This document shows positions 24,018 through 33,084 of a stretch of DNA of 64,000 bases, piece by piece. Each line of letters opens with the position of its first letter. The first letter of the stretch is position 1. The notes below the pieces were generated by a model. That model did no database searches. It worked only from the letters and a program-made list of their open reading frames with translations, and was not told where the DNA came from. Source of the stretch: Carnobacterium_B sp040274945 (lineage in GTDB: Bacteria > Bacillota > Bacilli > Lactobacillales > Carnobacteriaceae). The stretch is taken from assembly GCF_040274945.1 (NCBI RefSeq), contig NZ_JBEMAR010000007.1, positions 1-64,000 of the forward strand. Direction: 5' to 3'. Made by a program: the position numbers and the translations under genes.

Positions 24018-24067
24018 ACAAAAAGACGGTGATACAAGTCTATTATGAGACTTGTATTACCGCCTTT
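24018..24067 (-). terminator. Terminator of the SDR gene
   Basis: GGTGATACAAGTCT and AGACTTGTATTACC form a long stem followed by a T run on the minus strand. The region 23783-24017 otherwise holds nothing recognisable. Confidence 0.85.
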
Positions 24068-24076
24068 TATTTATAT

Positions 24077-25138
24077 TTATATTTTCTTTTTAGCAGCCAT
24101 TAAAAGCAATGCTCCTACTCCAGTAATCGCAGCTGTTGTAATGATCGGATGTTTAGCTGCTTTTACATAATAACTGTTTGAGCGAACCCAGCCTTCTTTA
24201 GTTCCTCTCTCATGTAAACCATATCCCGCATGGTACAATCCGCTTTCTTCTGGGGGATTAGATGGTCTATCTAGATGTTGAGTAGGGTACATTACTTTTT
24301 CTACTAATTTATCTGTGAAACGCGGGAATGCTCGTCCCAACATCATAAAGATCTTGGCTTGAGAACCAACAAATAAATCCCTTTTTGGATTTTCAGCTGC
24401 ATATAAAATAGCTTCTGCTACGGCTTCAGGCGGATAAATCATTCCTCTATGACCTGGTTGTTTATCCATATAGCTCATAGCGTGCTCATTATAAGGTGTA
24501 TCAATTCTACCTGGGTGAACCAATGTTACAGAAACAGGCACATGTTCCTTTTCCAATTCCATGCGAATACTTTCAGTCCATCCATGTACAGCAAATTTAG
24601 CAGCAGCATAGGTTGATTGAATTGTAGTTCCTCTATCACCAAATAAGGCCCCTACATTAATCAATGCCCCAGGCACTTTACGGTTCTTGTAATGTTCTAC
24701 AGCTGCCTTGCTGCCGTAAACAACACCCCAAAAATCTGTTTCAAACATACGCCTCATATCTTCTGTGCTTACGTCCATTGAATGGCCGAAAATGGAGATT
24801 CCCGCATTATTGACCCATGTATCAAAGCGACCAAATTCTCTTATAGCTGTTTCAGCAATTGCGTTAACATCTTCCTCTTTTCCAACATCTGCTTTAACAT
24901 AAATAGCTGAATGGCCTTTTCCTTTCAATTCTTCTACTAATTTCTGCAAAGCATCTTCGTTCCTTGCAGCCACAACAACTTTTGCACCTTTCTCCGCAGC
25001 CATTCGTGCTGTAACTAAACCAATTCCGCTAGAAGCACCTGTAATGACAACAACTTGGTCTTTCAGCTTCTTTAAATGCAAATCTTTCATACTACTGGCC
25101 TTTTTTCGATCTGTTTGATGCATTTTTAATCTTTCCAT
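24077..25138 (-). CDS. Short-chain dehydrogenase with a C-terminal membrane helix
   Basis: A 353-residue SDR. The start at 25138 has GAGGAGGAATTGCT upstream. After a basic 27-residue extension come TGASSGIG (NADP binding, about 34-41), NNAG (about 112) and the catalytic YAAAK (about 177). The C-terminus adds about 80 residues, including the hydrophobic ITTAAITGVGALLLMAA, then KKKI, so the enzyme is probably membrane-anchored. Similar SDRs with this tail are common in Firmicutes and often annotated as general-stress proteins; the substrate is unknown. Confidence 0.82.
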   Translation of the reverse strand: MERLKMHQTDRKKASSMKDLHLKKLKDQVVVITGASSGIGLVTARMAAEKGAKVVVAARNEDALQKLVEELKGKGHSAIYVKADVGKEEDVNAIAETAIREFGRFDTWVNNAGISIFGHSMDVSTEDMRRMFETDFWGVVYGSKAAVEHYKNRKVPGALINVGALFGDRGTTIQSTYAAAKFAVHGWTESIRMELEKEHVPVSVTLVHPGRIDTPYNEHAMSYMDKQPGHRGMIYPPEAVAEAILYAAENPKRDLFVGSQAKIFMMLGRAFPRFTDKLVEKVMYPTQHLDRPSNPPEESGLYHAGYGLHERGTKEGWVRSNSYYVKAAKHPIITTAAITGVGALLLMAAKKKI

Positions 25139-25558
25139 AGCAATTCCTCCTCGTATAAGTAACTTACCAACTATTGACGAATGACAAAAACGTATGATTC
25201 ATTCTGTTAGTTTACTGTTAAAAGAATTATCTCCTCAATTTATACTAATTTAATAGCGCTTACTAATTACAGTTTATTCAAAACAAGCGATTAATGCAAA
25301 AAAACTATACTTCTATTTATAGGTCTTTATCCTATAGTAGAATTGCTAAAGCTTTTAAGCCAAATTTTCAATTCTCCTTCTAACTAACTTTCTCCTCTTA
25401 TATCTTATAATATCAAATGAACCCACTCGCTGTATTAAACTTTATTTCTTTTGTAACCATCAAAAAAAGGAGCTACTTTATAGCCAATGACATTGACTTT
25501 ATAGCATCTCCTTTTTTTTAATTACTAAAATTTATATCTCACTCTTTTTTATTAAGCC
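25139..25558. other. 420-bp intergenic region, terminator only
   Basis: Apart from the terminator at 25462-25519 and an AT-rich stretch that must hold the SDR promoter, no gene, repeat or clear operator is seen. Confidence 0.5.
25462..25519 (-). terminator. Terminator of the mannitol PTS operon
   Basis: AAAAAAGGAG and CTCCTTTTTT close a stem that also contains two TTTATAG copies. It follows the EIIA gene. Confidence 0.8.
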
Positions 25559-26002
25559 TTATTCATTTGCAGTTTTTAATAATTCAATCACTTCTTCTGG
25601 TGTATCGGCTTTAATCAACTTTTGTACATTTTCAATTTCTGAACAAAAGATAGCAATAGAAGATAACAAGTCTAAGTGCTCGTCGCCTTTGCCTGCGATT
25701 CCAAACAAAACAAAGACTTTGTTTTCATCGCTTGTTTCGCTAAAATCAATTCCATTTGGGAAGGTCGCTACCGAAATAGCTGTTTTGTAGATATCTTTTT
25801 TTGAACTATCAGTACCATGAGGAATAGCAATAAAATTTCCCATGTAAGTAGATACAGTCTTTTCTCTCTCCAACATACTTTCAATATAATCCTTATTTAC
25901 TGCATCGTTTTCAACTAATAAATTACCTACTAAACGAATAGCCTCTTCTTTAGTTTCAGCTGTTGCTCCTAATTCAATCAATTCTTTGGTTAATGTTGCC
26001 AT
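25559..26002 (-). CDS. mtlF: PTS mannitol-specific EIIA
   Basis: A 147-residue EIIA of the mannitol/fructose class. I prefer the ATG at 26002 because AGGAG then lies 9 nt upstream; ATG at 26008 is also possible. The phosphorylated His is in NFIAIPHGTD (about residue 60). The enzyme passes phosphate from HPr to the EIIB domain of MtlA. It is the last gene of mtlA-mtlR-mtlF, 15 bp after mtlR, and is followed by a terminator, where mtlD would be expected in many Firmicutes. Confidence 0.87.
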   Translation of the reverse strand: MATLTKELIELGATAETKEEAIRLVGNLLVENDAVNKDYIESMLEREKTVSTYMGNFIAIPHGTDSSKKDIYKTAISVATFPNGIDFSETSDENKVFVLFGIAGKGDEHLDLLSSIAIFCSEIENVQKLIKADTPEEVIELLKTANE

Positions 26003-26022
26003 ATTCATTCACTCCTCTAGTT

Positions 26023-28128
26023 TTAATGAGTCTTTCTTAACACATAGGTTTTAAATTCCTTTTCAATCTTCTTTCGAATTGCTTCTTCCTCGCCCTTATC
26101 AAACAAAGCTGTAGTACTGTCATTTTCGATTAGCATACTACTGACTAAGCCTAATAAATCGCGTTCAACTACATTTAACGGATAAGGTGCGACCATTATC
26201 AATACTCTTTTCAATCGCATATCTTTCCTATCGATTCCTACAATTGGGACTTCTTGTTCTAATTCATAAATTCCAAAATAACTAGAAGCAACATGAGCAT
26301 TTCTCACGTGAAAAAGCCCCATTTGAGTTCTAGGTATGCCTACCGGAGCAACATTCGCTCGTTCGATTAACTTTTGTTGCACATTTTCAGCTTCTGTTAA
26401 AACCCCAATATCTTGAAGTTGTCGGCAAATTCCTAACAACGTTTCTTCTAGCGGTTGATTCCCATTAATAGACTCAATGGAGAAATAATTTAAGATACCT
26501 AATGCGGTTTTAGTTAAATGATGGATTTCTTTTAACGTTTTTTCTGTAGGTATCTTTTCGCTACTTTGTTTGTTTATTTCTTTTATCGAATCGGTCAATC
26601 TGTAATCCTTTTTTTGATCAATGCACTCATCGATTAATCCTTTGATCTTAACTAATTCTTCACTCAAAAGCATGGGCGTGATCAAGTGGTAACGTACCGA
26701 AAAATGTGGCAATAAAACTGTTGAAAAGATAAAGTCAAAGTCAGTTAATTTATAGTCATTTACCTCAGAGAGAGAAACCACCGTTATTTCTTTTAACTCA
26801 GAAAAATTTTTATTCAATCGATTTTCTAAGATCCTCGAGGTCCCAATTCCGCTAGTACAAATGACCATTGCTTTTAAACCGTATATTTTTTTGTAGTTTT
26901 CCCAAGATGAAGCAAAATGAATAACCAAATAAATATAATCATTTTCTGAAAAACGTTTATCTGGATAGACACTTGCTAACCCTATTATTACACCTTTATA
27001 AATTTCTGGATACCGTTCACGGATGGTTACGTAAAGACTATCTTCTACTTGAAGAACTGGTGTAAATGTACGATTTAGCAAAGCTTCCATATGTGTCAAC
27101 AAACCCGAAAACAGCGTATGGTCTTTGCTAAATTCCCAGTGAACTTCTGTTTCAACAAACTGAATAAAATGCTTAACTTGGTAAGTTAATTCCATATTAT
27201 AGTCTGTTGAAAACAAATCTTGTTTTTGAAAAAAACGCACACCATTTACAGCCTTTTTTAAAAAACTTCGTTCTGATCTTGAAAATTGCAACTCCGTTTC
27301 TTGAGAAATATCTTTAATCACATAATCCGTTATGTTATTAGTGAGAATAGAGTTTTCTTTTTCTTCAAAATGAATGTCTTCTAGTTGTTTGTCTTCGGAT
27401 AAACGCATAATCGTTAAGGTTAAAATAACAATAAATTGCATTAAACCACTATTTGATATATCTTCAAAAAAGTGTTGCTTCATCCGAAAGGTAGCCTGAA
27501 CGGCTATTTTAAAATAATGGTAAGTTAGGAAAGATAAAAACGGCATTCTCGTTTTCTTTATTTTTTCAAAGTGCTCCTCATCATACTCATTTTGAAAAAG
27601 ATTAAAAAATTCGTATTCATTCAATTTGCTGGTAATGATCCCACTGACGATCAGTCGCAAAGCTTCTTCATCGCTTTTAATGGAAACAGCTTTACCTTTC
27701 CCTCGTTGTAAAGTCATTTGGAATCCTTCAATAATTTCTGCAATTTTGCTTAAATCATTGTTGATTGTTCCCGGACTAACATTAAAGTCTTGTGCTAAAC
27801 CTATTAATTTGACGTTTTCTTTTGTCAACAGCAACTGACAAATCAAATAACTCTGACGATCTTTTGAATCAAAGATAAGGTCTGTATTTAGTAAATCTTT
27901 TTTCAATCGGTTTAACTCTTCTATTTCACCACTTAAATAAAAACCAGTACCTAACTTTTTATTAAGAGCAATCTGATAAAGAGATAGCGTATCTTCAGCT
28001 AGAGCAAGTTCACGATAAATTGTTCGACTGCTCACTTCCAGTTCTCTAGCCAAGACCTCTAAAGAAATTCCTGTTTTATTCAGTAAAAGCAATTCCAATA
28101 GTTGCTTTTCTTTTATTGAAAAATGCAT
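26023..28128 (-). CDS. mtlR: MtlR-type PRD-containing transcriptional activator
   Basis: A 701-residue multidomain regulator. Order: two N-terminal helix-turn-helix regions (about 1-70 and 85-130), two PRD domains (about 190-400), an EIIB-Gat-like domain with CTSGIGTSR (about 418, containing the phospho-Cys) and an EIIA-Mtl-like domain (about 555-695) with HVRNAH around 610. MtlR activates mannitol genes and is controlled by PTS phosphorylation. It lies between the permease and EIIA genes, a usual place. A candidate operator with inverted TTGTCA half-sites lies before mtlA. Confidence 0.88.
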   Translation of the reverse strand: MHFSIKEKQLLELLLLNKTGISLEVLARELEVSSRTIYRELALAEDTLSLYQIALNKKLGTGFYLSGEIEELNRLKKDLLNTDLIFDSKDRQSYLICQLLLTKENVKLIGLAQDFNVSPGTINNDLSKIAEIIEGFQMTLQRGKGKAVSIKSDEEALRLIVSGIITSKLNEYEFFNLFQNEYDEEHFEKIKKTRMPFLSFLTYHYFKIAVQATFRMKQHFFEDISNSGLMQFIVILTLTIMRLSEDKQLEDIHFEEKENSILTNNITDYVIKDISQETELQFSRSERSFLKKAVNGVRFFQKQDLFSTDYNMELTYQVKHFIQFVETEVHWEFSKDHTLFSGLLTHMEALLNRTFTPVLQVEDSLYVTIRERYPEIYKGVIIGLASVYPDKRFSENDYIYLVIHFASSWENYKKIYGLKAMVICTSGIGTSRILENRLNKNFSELKEITVVSLSEVNDYKLTDFDFIFSTVLLPHFSVRYHLITPMLLSEELVKIKGLIDECIDQKKDYRLTDSIKEINKQSSEKIPTEKTLKEIHHLTKTALGILNYFSIESINGNQPLEETLLGICRQLQDIGVLTEAENVQQKLIERANVAPVGIPRTQMGLFHVRNAHVASSYFGIYELEQEVPIVGIDRKDMRLKRVLIMVAPYPLNVVERDLLGLVSSMLIENDSTTALFDKGEEEAIRKKIEKEFKTYVLRKTH

Positions 28129-28177
28129 TTCTTTCCCTCGTTCCTGCTCTCTTTTTTCTTACTCTTTTATTCTATCA

Positions 28178-29644
28178 TCAAGAACGGAGTAAACTTTCGA
28201 TAACTTGATCGTATTTAGGGCTACTTAAAAAATTATCGACTGTTTCATGCACTCCGCTTGGTGTTTTTTGTTGTGCTCTAGCATTTAATTCAATTTGCGT
28301 AATAATTAACGTTCCTTGTTCATCTTCCAAATCACTAATGGCCGAATTCGTAACCGGTATTTCTAGACCGGCTTTTTTTACTTTATTTCTCAAAATGGAT
28401 GCTCCCATAGCACTGGAACCCATTCCTGCGTCACAAGCAAAAATAATTCGTTTAACATTTGCGGAAGAAATCGGTTGTCCAATACTTTCAGATTCAGTTA
28501 CGGGGCTATCAGAAACTGTATTTAGAGCTACACCTTTTGACTCAGCTTTCATTCCTTGCATTTTAGTCACATTACTTTCAAAGTCTTCACTTTCAGAACG
28601 GTCTGCTTTTAAAATGAGCATTGCAACAACAAAGGACGCAACAATTGATGCTAACACACCAGCTAAGATTTGCAAGTATTCACCTTTAGGCGTCATCGCA
28701 ATGACTGAAATAATTGAGCCAGGAGACGCAGTAGCTACTAAACCGGTATCAAATAGTGTAAATGTTAACGTTCCCGCAACTCCACCGGCCATGACTGCCA
28801 AAATCATTAAAGGCTTCATCAACACATAAGGAAAGTACAGTTCATGTATCCCTCCAATAAATTGGATGATTGCAGCACCTGGTGCAGAAGCTTTAGCTGT
28901 TCCTTTACCAAATAACATGTATGCTAATAGAACTCCAAAACCAGGACCAGGATTTCCAGATAAGATAAACAATATTGATTTTCCTGTTTGAGCTGCTTGC
29001 TCAACGCCAAGTGGTCCTAAAATTCCATGATTGATTGCATTGTTTAAAAAGATAACTTTACCAGGTTCAGTAAACAGATTAACCAATGGCAATAAGTTTG
29101 CATTGATCATGAATTCGATTCCATTTCCTAAAAAAGCCATTATGTTTGAAACGATGGGCCCAATTCCTAAATATCCTATAATGGCTAATATAAAACCAAT
29201 GATCCCACTAGAAAAGTTATTGACCAGCATTTCAAAACCAGCTCTTATCTTAGATTGAAACATATCGTCAAACTTTTTAATTGCCCAGCCACCGAATGGC
29301 CCCATAATCATTGCGCCGATAAACATTGGCACATCCGTTCCAACGATAACACCGATTGATGCTACTGCTCCTACTACACCTCCACGGTGACCCGAAATCA
29401 TTTTCCCACCAGAATATCCGATCAATAATGGCAGTAAGTAAGTAATCATAGGTGTTACTAATTCAGCAAGTTTCTCATTTGGCAAATACCCATTAGGAAT
29501 AAATAATGCTGTAACTATTCCCCAAGCTATAAAGGCTCCTATATTTGGGATGACCATATTACTTAAAAAAGTCCCTACTTTTTGTGCTCCAACTTTAATG
29601 GTTGTTTTATCTTTTATTCTTTCTTTACTATTTACAGCTTCCAT
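28178..29644 (-). CDS. mtlA: PTS mannitol-specific EIICB
   Basis: A 488-residue permease. EIIC spans about residues 18-345 (GGKMISGHRGGVVGAVA near 80 and GGIHELYFPYVLM near 263, the substrate-binding GGIHE motif). A linker follows, and the EIIB domain (about 395-488) has the phospho-Cys in FACDAGMGSSAMGAS. It takes up and phosphorylates mannitol to mannitol-1-phosphate with MtlF. It is the first gene of the operon, with a cre site and an inverted repeat upstream. Confidence 0.9.
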   Translation of the reverse strand: MEAVNSKERIKDKTTIKVGAQKVGTFLSNMVIPNIGAFIAWGIVTALFIPNGYLPNEKLAELVTPMITYLLPLLIGYSGGKMISGHRGGVVGAVASIGVIVGTDVPMFIGAMIMGPFGGWAIKKFDDMFQSKIRAGFEMLVNNFSSGIIGFILAIIGYLGIGPIVSNIMAFLGNGIEFMINANLLPLVNLFTEPGKVIFLNNAINHGILGPLGVEQAAQTGKSILFILSGNPGPGFGVLLAYMLFGKGTAKASAPGAAIIQFIGGIHELYFPYVLMKPLMILAVMAGGVAGTLTFTLFDTGLVATASPGSIISVIAMTPKGEYLQILAGVLASIVASFVVAMLILKADRSESEDFESNVTKMQGMKAESKGVALNTVSDSPVTESESIGQPISSANVKRIIFACDAGMGSSAMGASILRNKVKKAGLEIPVTNSAISDLEDEQGTLIITQIELNARAQQKTPSGVHETVDNFLSSPKYDQVIESLLRS

Positions 29645-29700
29645 GTTGGTTTCCTCCTTGAATTCCTTTATTTCTTTGATAGGATAATCTTACAAGTGTT

Positions 29701-29714
29701 TGTTTCCGCTTACA
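29701..29714. promoter_or_regulatory. cre site before mtlA
   Basis: TGTAAGCGGAAACA on the minus strand fits the CcpA consensus with one mismatch and lies 57 bp before the mtlA start. Confidence 0.7.
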
Positions 29715-29729
29715 ACGAATGATGAATAC

Positions 29730-29758
29730 AAACTTGTCAAAAGGAAATTGACAAGTTT
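29730..29758. promoter_or_regulatory. Inverted repeat, candidate MtlR operator
   Basis: AAACTTGTCAA and TTGACAAGTTT are perfect 11-bp arms with a 7-bp spacer. The TTGTCA/TGACAA half-sites resemble the known MtlR target of Bacillus (TTGNCACA-N4-TGTGNCAA). Confidence 0.6.
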
Positions 29759-29785
29759 TAAAACAATAGTATGTAATCTGTTAAA

Positions 29786-29831
29786 TAAAAAAGAGTTATT
29801 ATTTCAAATTATGAAATAACAACTCTTTTTT
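29786..29831 (-). terminator. Terminator of gnd
   Basis: AAAAAGAGTT and AACTCTTTTT, extended inside by TTATTTCA/TGAAATAA, follow gnd. Confidence 0.88.
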
Positions 29832-29837
29832 ACTATC

Positions 29838-30743
29838 TTATTTCTTTGTAACCTCGTGTCCACCAAATTCATTTCTAAGGGCTGCGACTACTTTTCCTGT
29901 AAAAGTATCTTCCTCTAAAGAACGGTATCGCATCATTAAAGAGAGTGCTATCACAGGCGTCGGAACTTTTGCATCCAAAGCTGCTTCTACTGTCCATTTC
30001 CCTTCACCCGAAGATTGCATAATTCCTTTTATTTCATCAAGGTGAGCGTCTTTTTGAAAGGCACTTTCTGCCAGTTCCATTAACCAACTTCTAATAACTG
30101 ATCCGTTATTCCAGACTTTTGATACATCAGCTAAATCATATTCGAATTCACTCTTTTCGACAACTTCAAAACCTTCAGCCATCGCTTGCATCATGCCATA
30201 TTCTATACCGTTGTGAACCATTTTCAAGTAATGTCCACTACCAGATTTTCCAGTATATAGATACCCATCTTTCACACAGATACCTTTTAAAACCGGTTCA
30301 ATTACTGCAAATGCTTCTGGGTTACCTCCAACCATTAAACACGCACCAGCATTAGCACCGCTCGTACCACCCGATGTTCCCATATCTAAGAAATGGATGC
30401 CCTTTGTTGCCGACACATTAGCATGTCGGATAGAATCTTTGTAATGTGAGTTTCCTCCGTCAATGATGATATCATCTGATTCCAACAACTCATTAACTTC
30501 ACTTAAAACAGTTTCTAATGGTTCTCCTGCTGGAACCATAATCCAAATAATTTTAGTTTGTTTAAGACTAGTAACCAGTTCTTTTAAGTCTTTCGCGGTC
30601 TTGATTCCACTTGCATCCGCTTGTTTTCTTGCTGCTTCGAAACTATCGTAACCTATGACATGATGCCCATTTTTTTGTAAGTTTAAGGCTAAATTGTAAC
30701 CCATTTTTCCTAATCCAACTAATCCAATTTCCAATTTCACCAC
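29838..30743 (-). CDS. gnd: 6-phosphogluconate dehydrogenase, decarboxylating, short type
   Basis: A 301-residue enzyme of the short (YqeC/GntZ-like) class, about 160 residues shorter than the usual Gnd. The NAD(P) motif is GLVGLGKMGYNLA (about 7-19), and GGNSHYKDS (about 95), MGTSGGTSGA (about 120) and KMVHNGIEYG (about 173) carry substrate and catalytic residues. It oxidises 6-phosphogluconate to ribulose-5-phosphate. It is divergent from an RpiR regulator whose promoter shares a 16-bp direct repeat with it, suggesting control by gluconate-type sugar phosphate. Confidence 0.88.
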   Translation of the reverse strand: MVKLEIGLVGLGKMGYNLALNLQKNGHHVIGYDSFEAARKQADASGIKTAKDLKELVTSLKQTKIIWIMVPAGEPLETVLSEVNELLESDDIIIDGGNSHYKDSIRHANVSATKGIHFLDMGTSGGTSGANAGACLMVGGNPEAFAVIEPVLKGICVKDGYLYTGKSGSGHYLKMVHNGIEYGMMQAMAEGFEVVEKSEFEYDLADVSKVWNNGSVIRSWLMELAESAFQKDAHLDEIKGIMQSSGEGKWTVEAALDAKVPTPVIALSLMMRYRSLEEDTFTGKVVAALRNEFGGHEVTKK

Positions 30744-30764
30744 TCCTTATGTATTTGTGGTTTT

Positions 30765-30793
30765 AGTATACGGAATATTTTTTCTTTTTTCAA
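30765..30793 (-). promoter_or_regulatory. Promoter of gnd
   Basis: TTGAAA (30793-30788), a 17-bp spacer and TATACT (30770-30765) on the minus strand. One copy of the 16-bp direct repeat overlaps the spacer and the -35. Confidence 0.75.
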
Positions 30794-30820
30794 CCATTAA
30801 AAAAAATATTTTTTCTTTTT
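30774..30820. repeat. 16-bp direct repeat in the gnd/rpiR divergent promoter region
   Basis: AATATTTTTTCTTTTT occurs at 30774-30789 and 30805-30820, 31 bp apart (about three helical turns). One copy overlaps the gnd promoter and the other lies just upstream of TATACT (30831-30836) of the regulator gene. Confidence 0.65.
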
Positions 30821-30865
30821 AGTTTTATGCTATACTTATTTAAACTATTTTAAGCAGGTGAAAAT

Positions 30866-31714
30866 ATGAAAACGCAAGATATTAACTTAAAAATCAAATC
30901 GATTTACCGCGATTTAAGCAGCAAAGAAAAAATGATTGCAGATTTCATTCTTCTCCATCCTGAAGAAGTGATGCATGGAACCATCAGCAATATTTCAGAT
31001 ACAATCCAAGTTGCAGATGCTACTTTTTTTCGATTTTGTAAACGCTTAGGTTATAACGGGTTTCAAGATTTCAAAATTGCCTTAGCTTCAGAAAAAGTAT
31101 CGAGTTCTTTGTCTATCCACGAGAATATTTCTAAAGAAGACAATGAATTACTGATGGCACAAAAAGTTTTCGATTCCAATATCAAATCCTTAATTGACAC
31201 AAAAAAATTATTAGATGAGCAAGATCTCATTAAAGCTGTCCAGTTTTTAACCGCTGCTAAAACGGTCGGTTTTTTTGGCGTTGGTGGCTCTAGTATTATT
31301 GCAATGGACGCTTATCATAAATTTTTGCGTACTCCGCTAAACTCTATGTATACCCAAGATAGTCATATCCAAATGATGCAAGCTTCTCGTTTGACGGAAA
31401 ATGATTGCGCTATTATCATTTCCCATTCTGGTATCACAAAAGACACGATCCAGTTGGCTGAAATTATTAAAGAAAAAAAAGCCAAAGCGATTATTATTAC
31501 GAGTTACTCCCTTTCTCCCTTAGCGAAGTTCGCAGATGCTTTGTTGCTATCAACCGCTGAAGAAACGGACTACCGCTCTGAGGCCTTAACTTCTCGTATC
31601 ACACAACTAAGTTTAATAGATGCTTTATTTGTTAGTGTTATGTTCAAAACAGGCGATTTTGCAACACATTCCTTAGAGGAAGTTCGTAAAGTGATTTCAC
31701 AAACAAAACTGTGA
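30866..31714 (+). CDS. RpiR-family regulator next to gnd
   Basis: A 282-residue regulator with an N-terminal RpiR helix-turn-helix (about 1-77; DATFFRFCKRLGYNGFQDFK) and a C-terminal SIS domain (about 125-255; FFGVGGSSIIA and ISHSGITKDT bind the sugar phosphate). AGCAGGTGAAAAT precedes the ATG. It is divergent from gnd and likely controls gnd and itself through the repeats between them. The effector is probably 6-phosphogluconate or a related sugar phosphate, by inference. Confidence 0.83.
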   Translation: MKTQDINLKIKSIYRDLSSKEKMIADFILLHPEEVMHGTISNISDTIQVADATFFRFCKRLGYNGFQDFKIALASEKVSSSLSIHENISKEDNELLMAQKVFDSNIKSLIDTKKLLDEQDLIKAVQFLTAAKTVGFFGVGGSSIIAMDAYHKFLRTPLNSMYTQDSHIQMMQASRLTENDCAIIISHSGITKDTIQLAEIIKEKKAKAIIITSYSLSPLAKFADALLLSTAEETDYRSEALTSRITQLSLIDALFVSVMFKTGDFATHSLEEVRKVISQTKL

Positions 31715-31929
31715 TGATCTTTTTTATTCTTACTTGTTAAGCCTCTCATTCCATTAATCATATTATAGGTATGTTTAAGAATTTAATGCTCTATATCACA
31801 TTGTTTAAGTAAATGAATCGCTTGCAACCGTTTTTTTATTCTAAGCCCTTTCCTTTGCATTCAGTTCTTTTTATTTTATATAATGATTACGAATCATACA
31901 AAATAAATCTTAGGGAGGAATAGAATATT

Positions 31930-32880
31930 ATGAGTAAATTTGTAAAAGGAAGTTACCTCACGTTAGAAGAAGCAAGAATCGCTATTGATGAAGTTGTTAC
32001 AGAAGGTTACGATAAAAACTTAATTACACTCGTCACAAATAGAGAAACGGCTGATACTTTACCTAATGATTTAGATGTAGGTGTCTCAACTGAGCATGCA
32101 GACAAGAATGAAGGAAATGATAAAAGCGATGAATCCTTCATGGACAAAGTAAAAAATGTTTTTACAATGAGCGATGATGAAGCTGAAAATGCAAATGTTG
32201 ATACCACAGATGAGGGCTACGAAGCAGATGAGACAGTCTTGAGCAGCTATAAGGATGATATCAAAAATGGCTCTATTGTAGTATTGGTAGATGACTTTGC
32301 CGAAGAACCTGGAGCTGAAGATTTTGATAACAGCACCCCATTTGGAGCAACAGATGCAACAGATACTCCTACTACTCCTGTTCTTCCTTCAGATTCAATA
32401 GATACTGTAGATACCGTTGACACACTAGACACGACTGATTATTCAACGTTGGATACTGAAACAGAAGATACTGCATTAACAAATGAAGAAAGAATTCAAC
32501 TTAAAGAAGAGCGTTTAGATGTTGGTACGACAGAAGTTCAAACTGGCGAAGTGAACATCAATAAAGTTGTTGATGAAGAAACAAAAACTGTCGATGTGCC
32601 TGTTAAACACGAAGAAGTAACCATTGAAAGACATCCCGTAACAGATAGTACTCCTGTTGAGGAATCTCTTGAACTAGATGAAGAAACAATTGTTATACCA
32701 GTAACTGAAGAACAAATTGACGTTAACAAACGTTCCGTTGTGACAGATGAAGTGACAGTCAATAAAGAAACAAAAGAAGATGTAAAAGAAGTTACAGATA
32801 CCGTTCGTAAAGAGAATTTAGATGTACAAACACATGGAGATGTTACTGTTGAAGATGAAGACGACACTACACCTCTATAA
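31930..32880 (+). CDS. YflT-type/DUF2382 stress protein
   Basis: A 316-residue, very acidic protein. The N-terminal part (about 1-45, FVKGSYLTLEEARIAIDEVV) resembles the general stress protein 17M/YflT domain. A long Asp/Thr-rich linker follows (about 130-180, with TDTPTTPVLP and repeated DTVDT). The C-terminal part (about 185-305) is DUF2382, the YsnF/AvaK-type stress domain, containing repeats such as VDVPVKHEEVTIERHPV. It is probably a cytoplasmic general-stress protein. TTAGGGAGGAATAG precedes the start, and TATAAT lies at 31878. A terminator follows. Confidence 0.82.
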   Translation: MSKFVKGSYLTLEEARIAIDEVVTEGYDKNLITLVTNRETADTLPNDLDVGVSTEHADKNEGNDKSDESFMDKVKNVFTMSDDEAENANVDTTDEGYEADETVLSSYKDDIKNGSIVVLVDDFAEEPGAEDFDNSTPFGATDATDTPTTPVLPSDSIDTVDTVDTLDTTDYSTLDTETEDTALTNEERIQLKEERLDVGTTEVQTGEVNINKVVDEETKTVDVPVKHEEVTIERHPVTDSTPVEESLELDEETIVIPVTEEQIDVNKRSVVTDEVTVNKETKEDVKEVTDTVRKENLDVQTHGDVTVEDEDDTTPL

Positions 32881-32909
32881 ATAAAGTGATTTTCTAGATT
32901 GAAGAAATG

Positions 32910-32948
32910 AAAGCATCAATAGAGGGATTTCCTTATTGGTGCTTTTTT
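32910..32948 (+). terminator. Terminator of the YflT/DUF2382 gene
   Basis: GCATCAATA and TATTGGTGC pair through one G-T, and a T6 run follows. Confidence 0.82.
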
Positions 32949-33084
32949 ATTTTAATGCTTATCTTCATGTATAAAAGCAACTAAATTATAGTTTATTTGT
33001 AGAAGAACATTATTTTGATTTCACTCTAAATGATGATGGATACACTTAAACTAATTGAACCATCATATATGAGGAGGAACAATT

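Noticed and set aside
25250..25275. Possible cre site in AATAGCGCTTACT
   Set aside because: It has about three mismatches to the consensus, which is too weak.
28338..28829. Plus-strand open frame of 163 codons
   Set aside because: It is antisense to mtlA, with no start context or family features.
32538..32867. Minus-strand Ser/Thr-rich open frame
   Set aside because: It is antisense to the acidic DUF2382 repeat region; the composition is explained by that.
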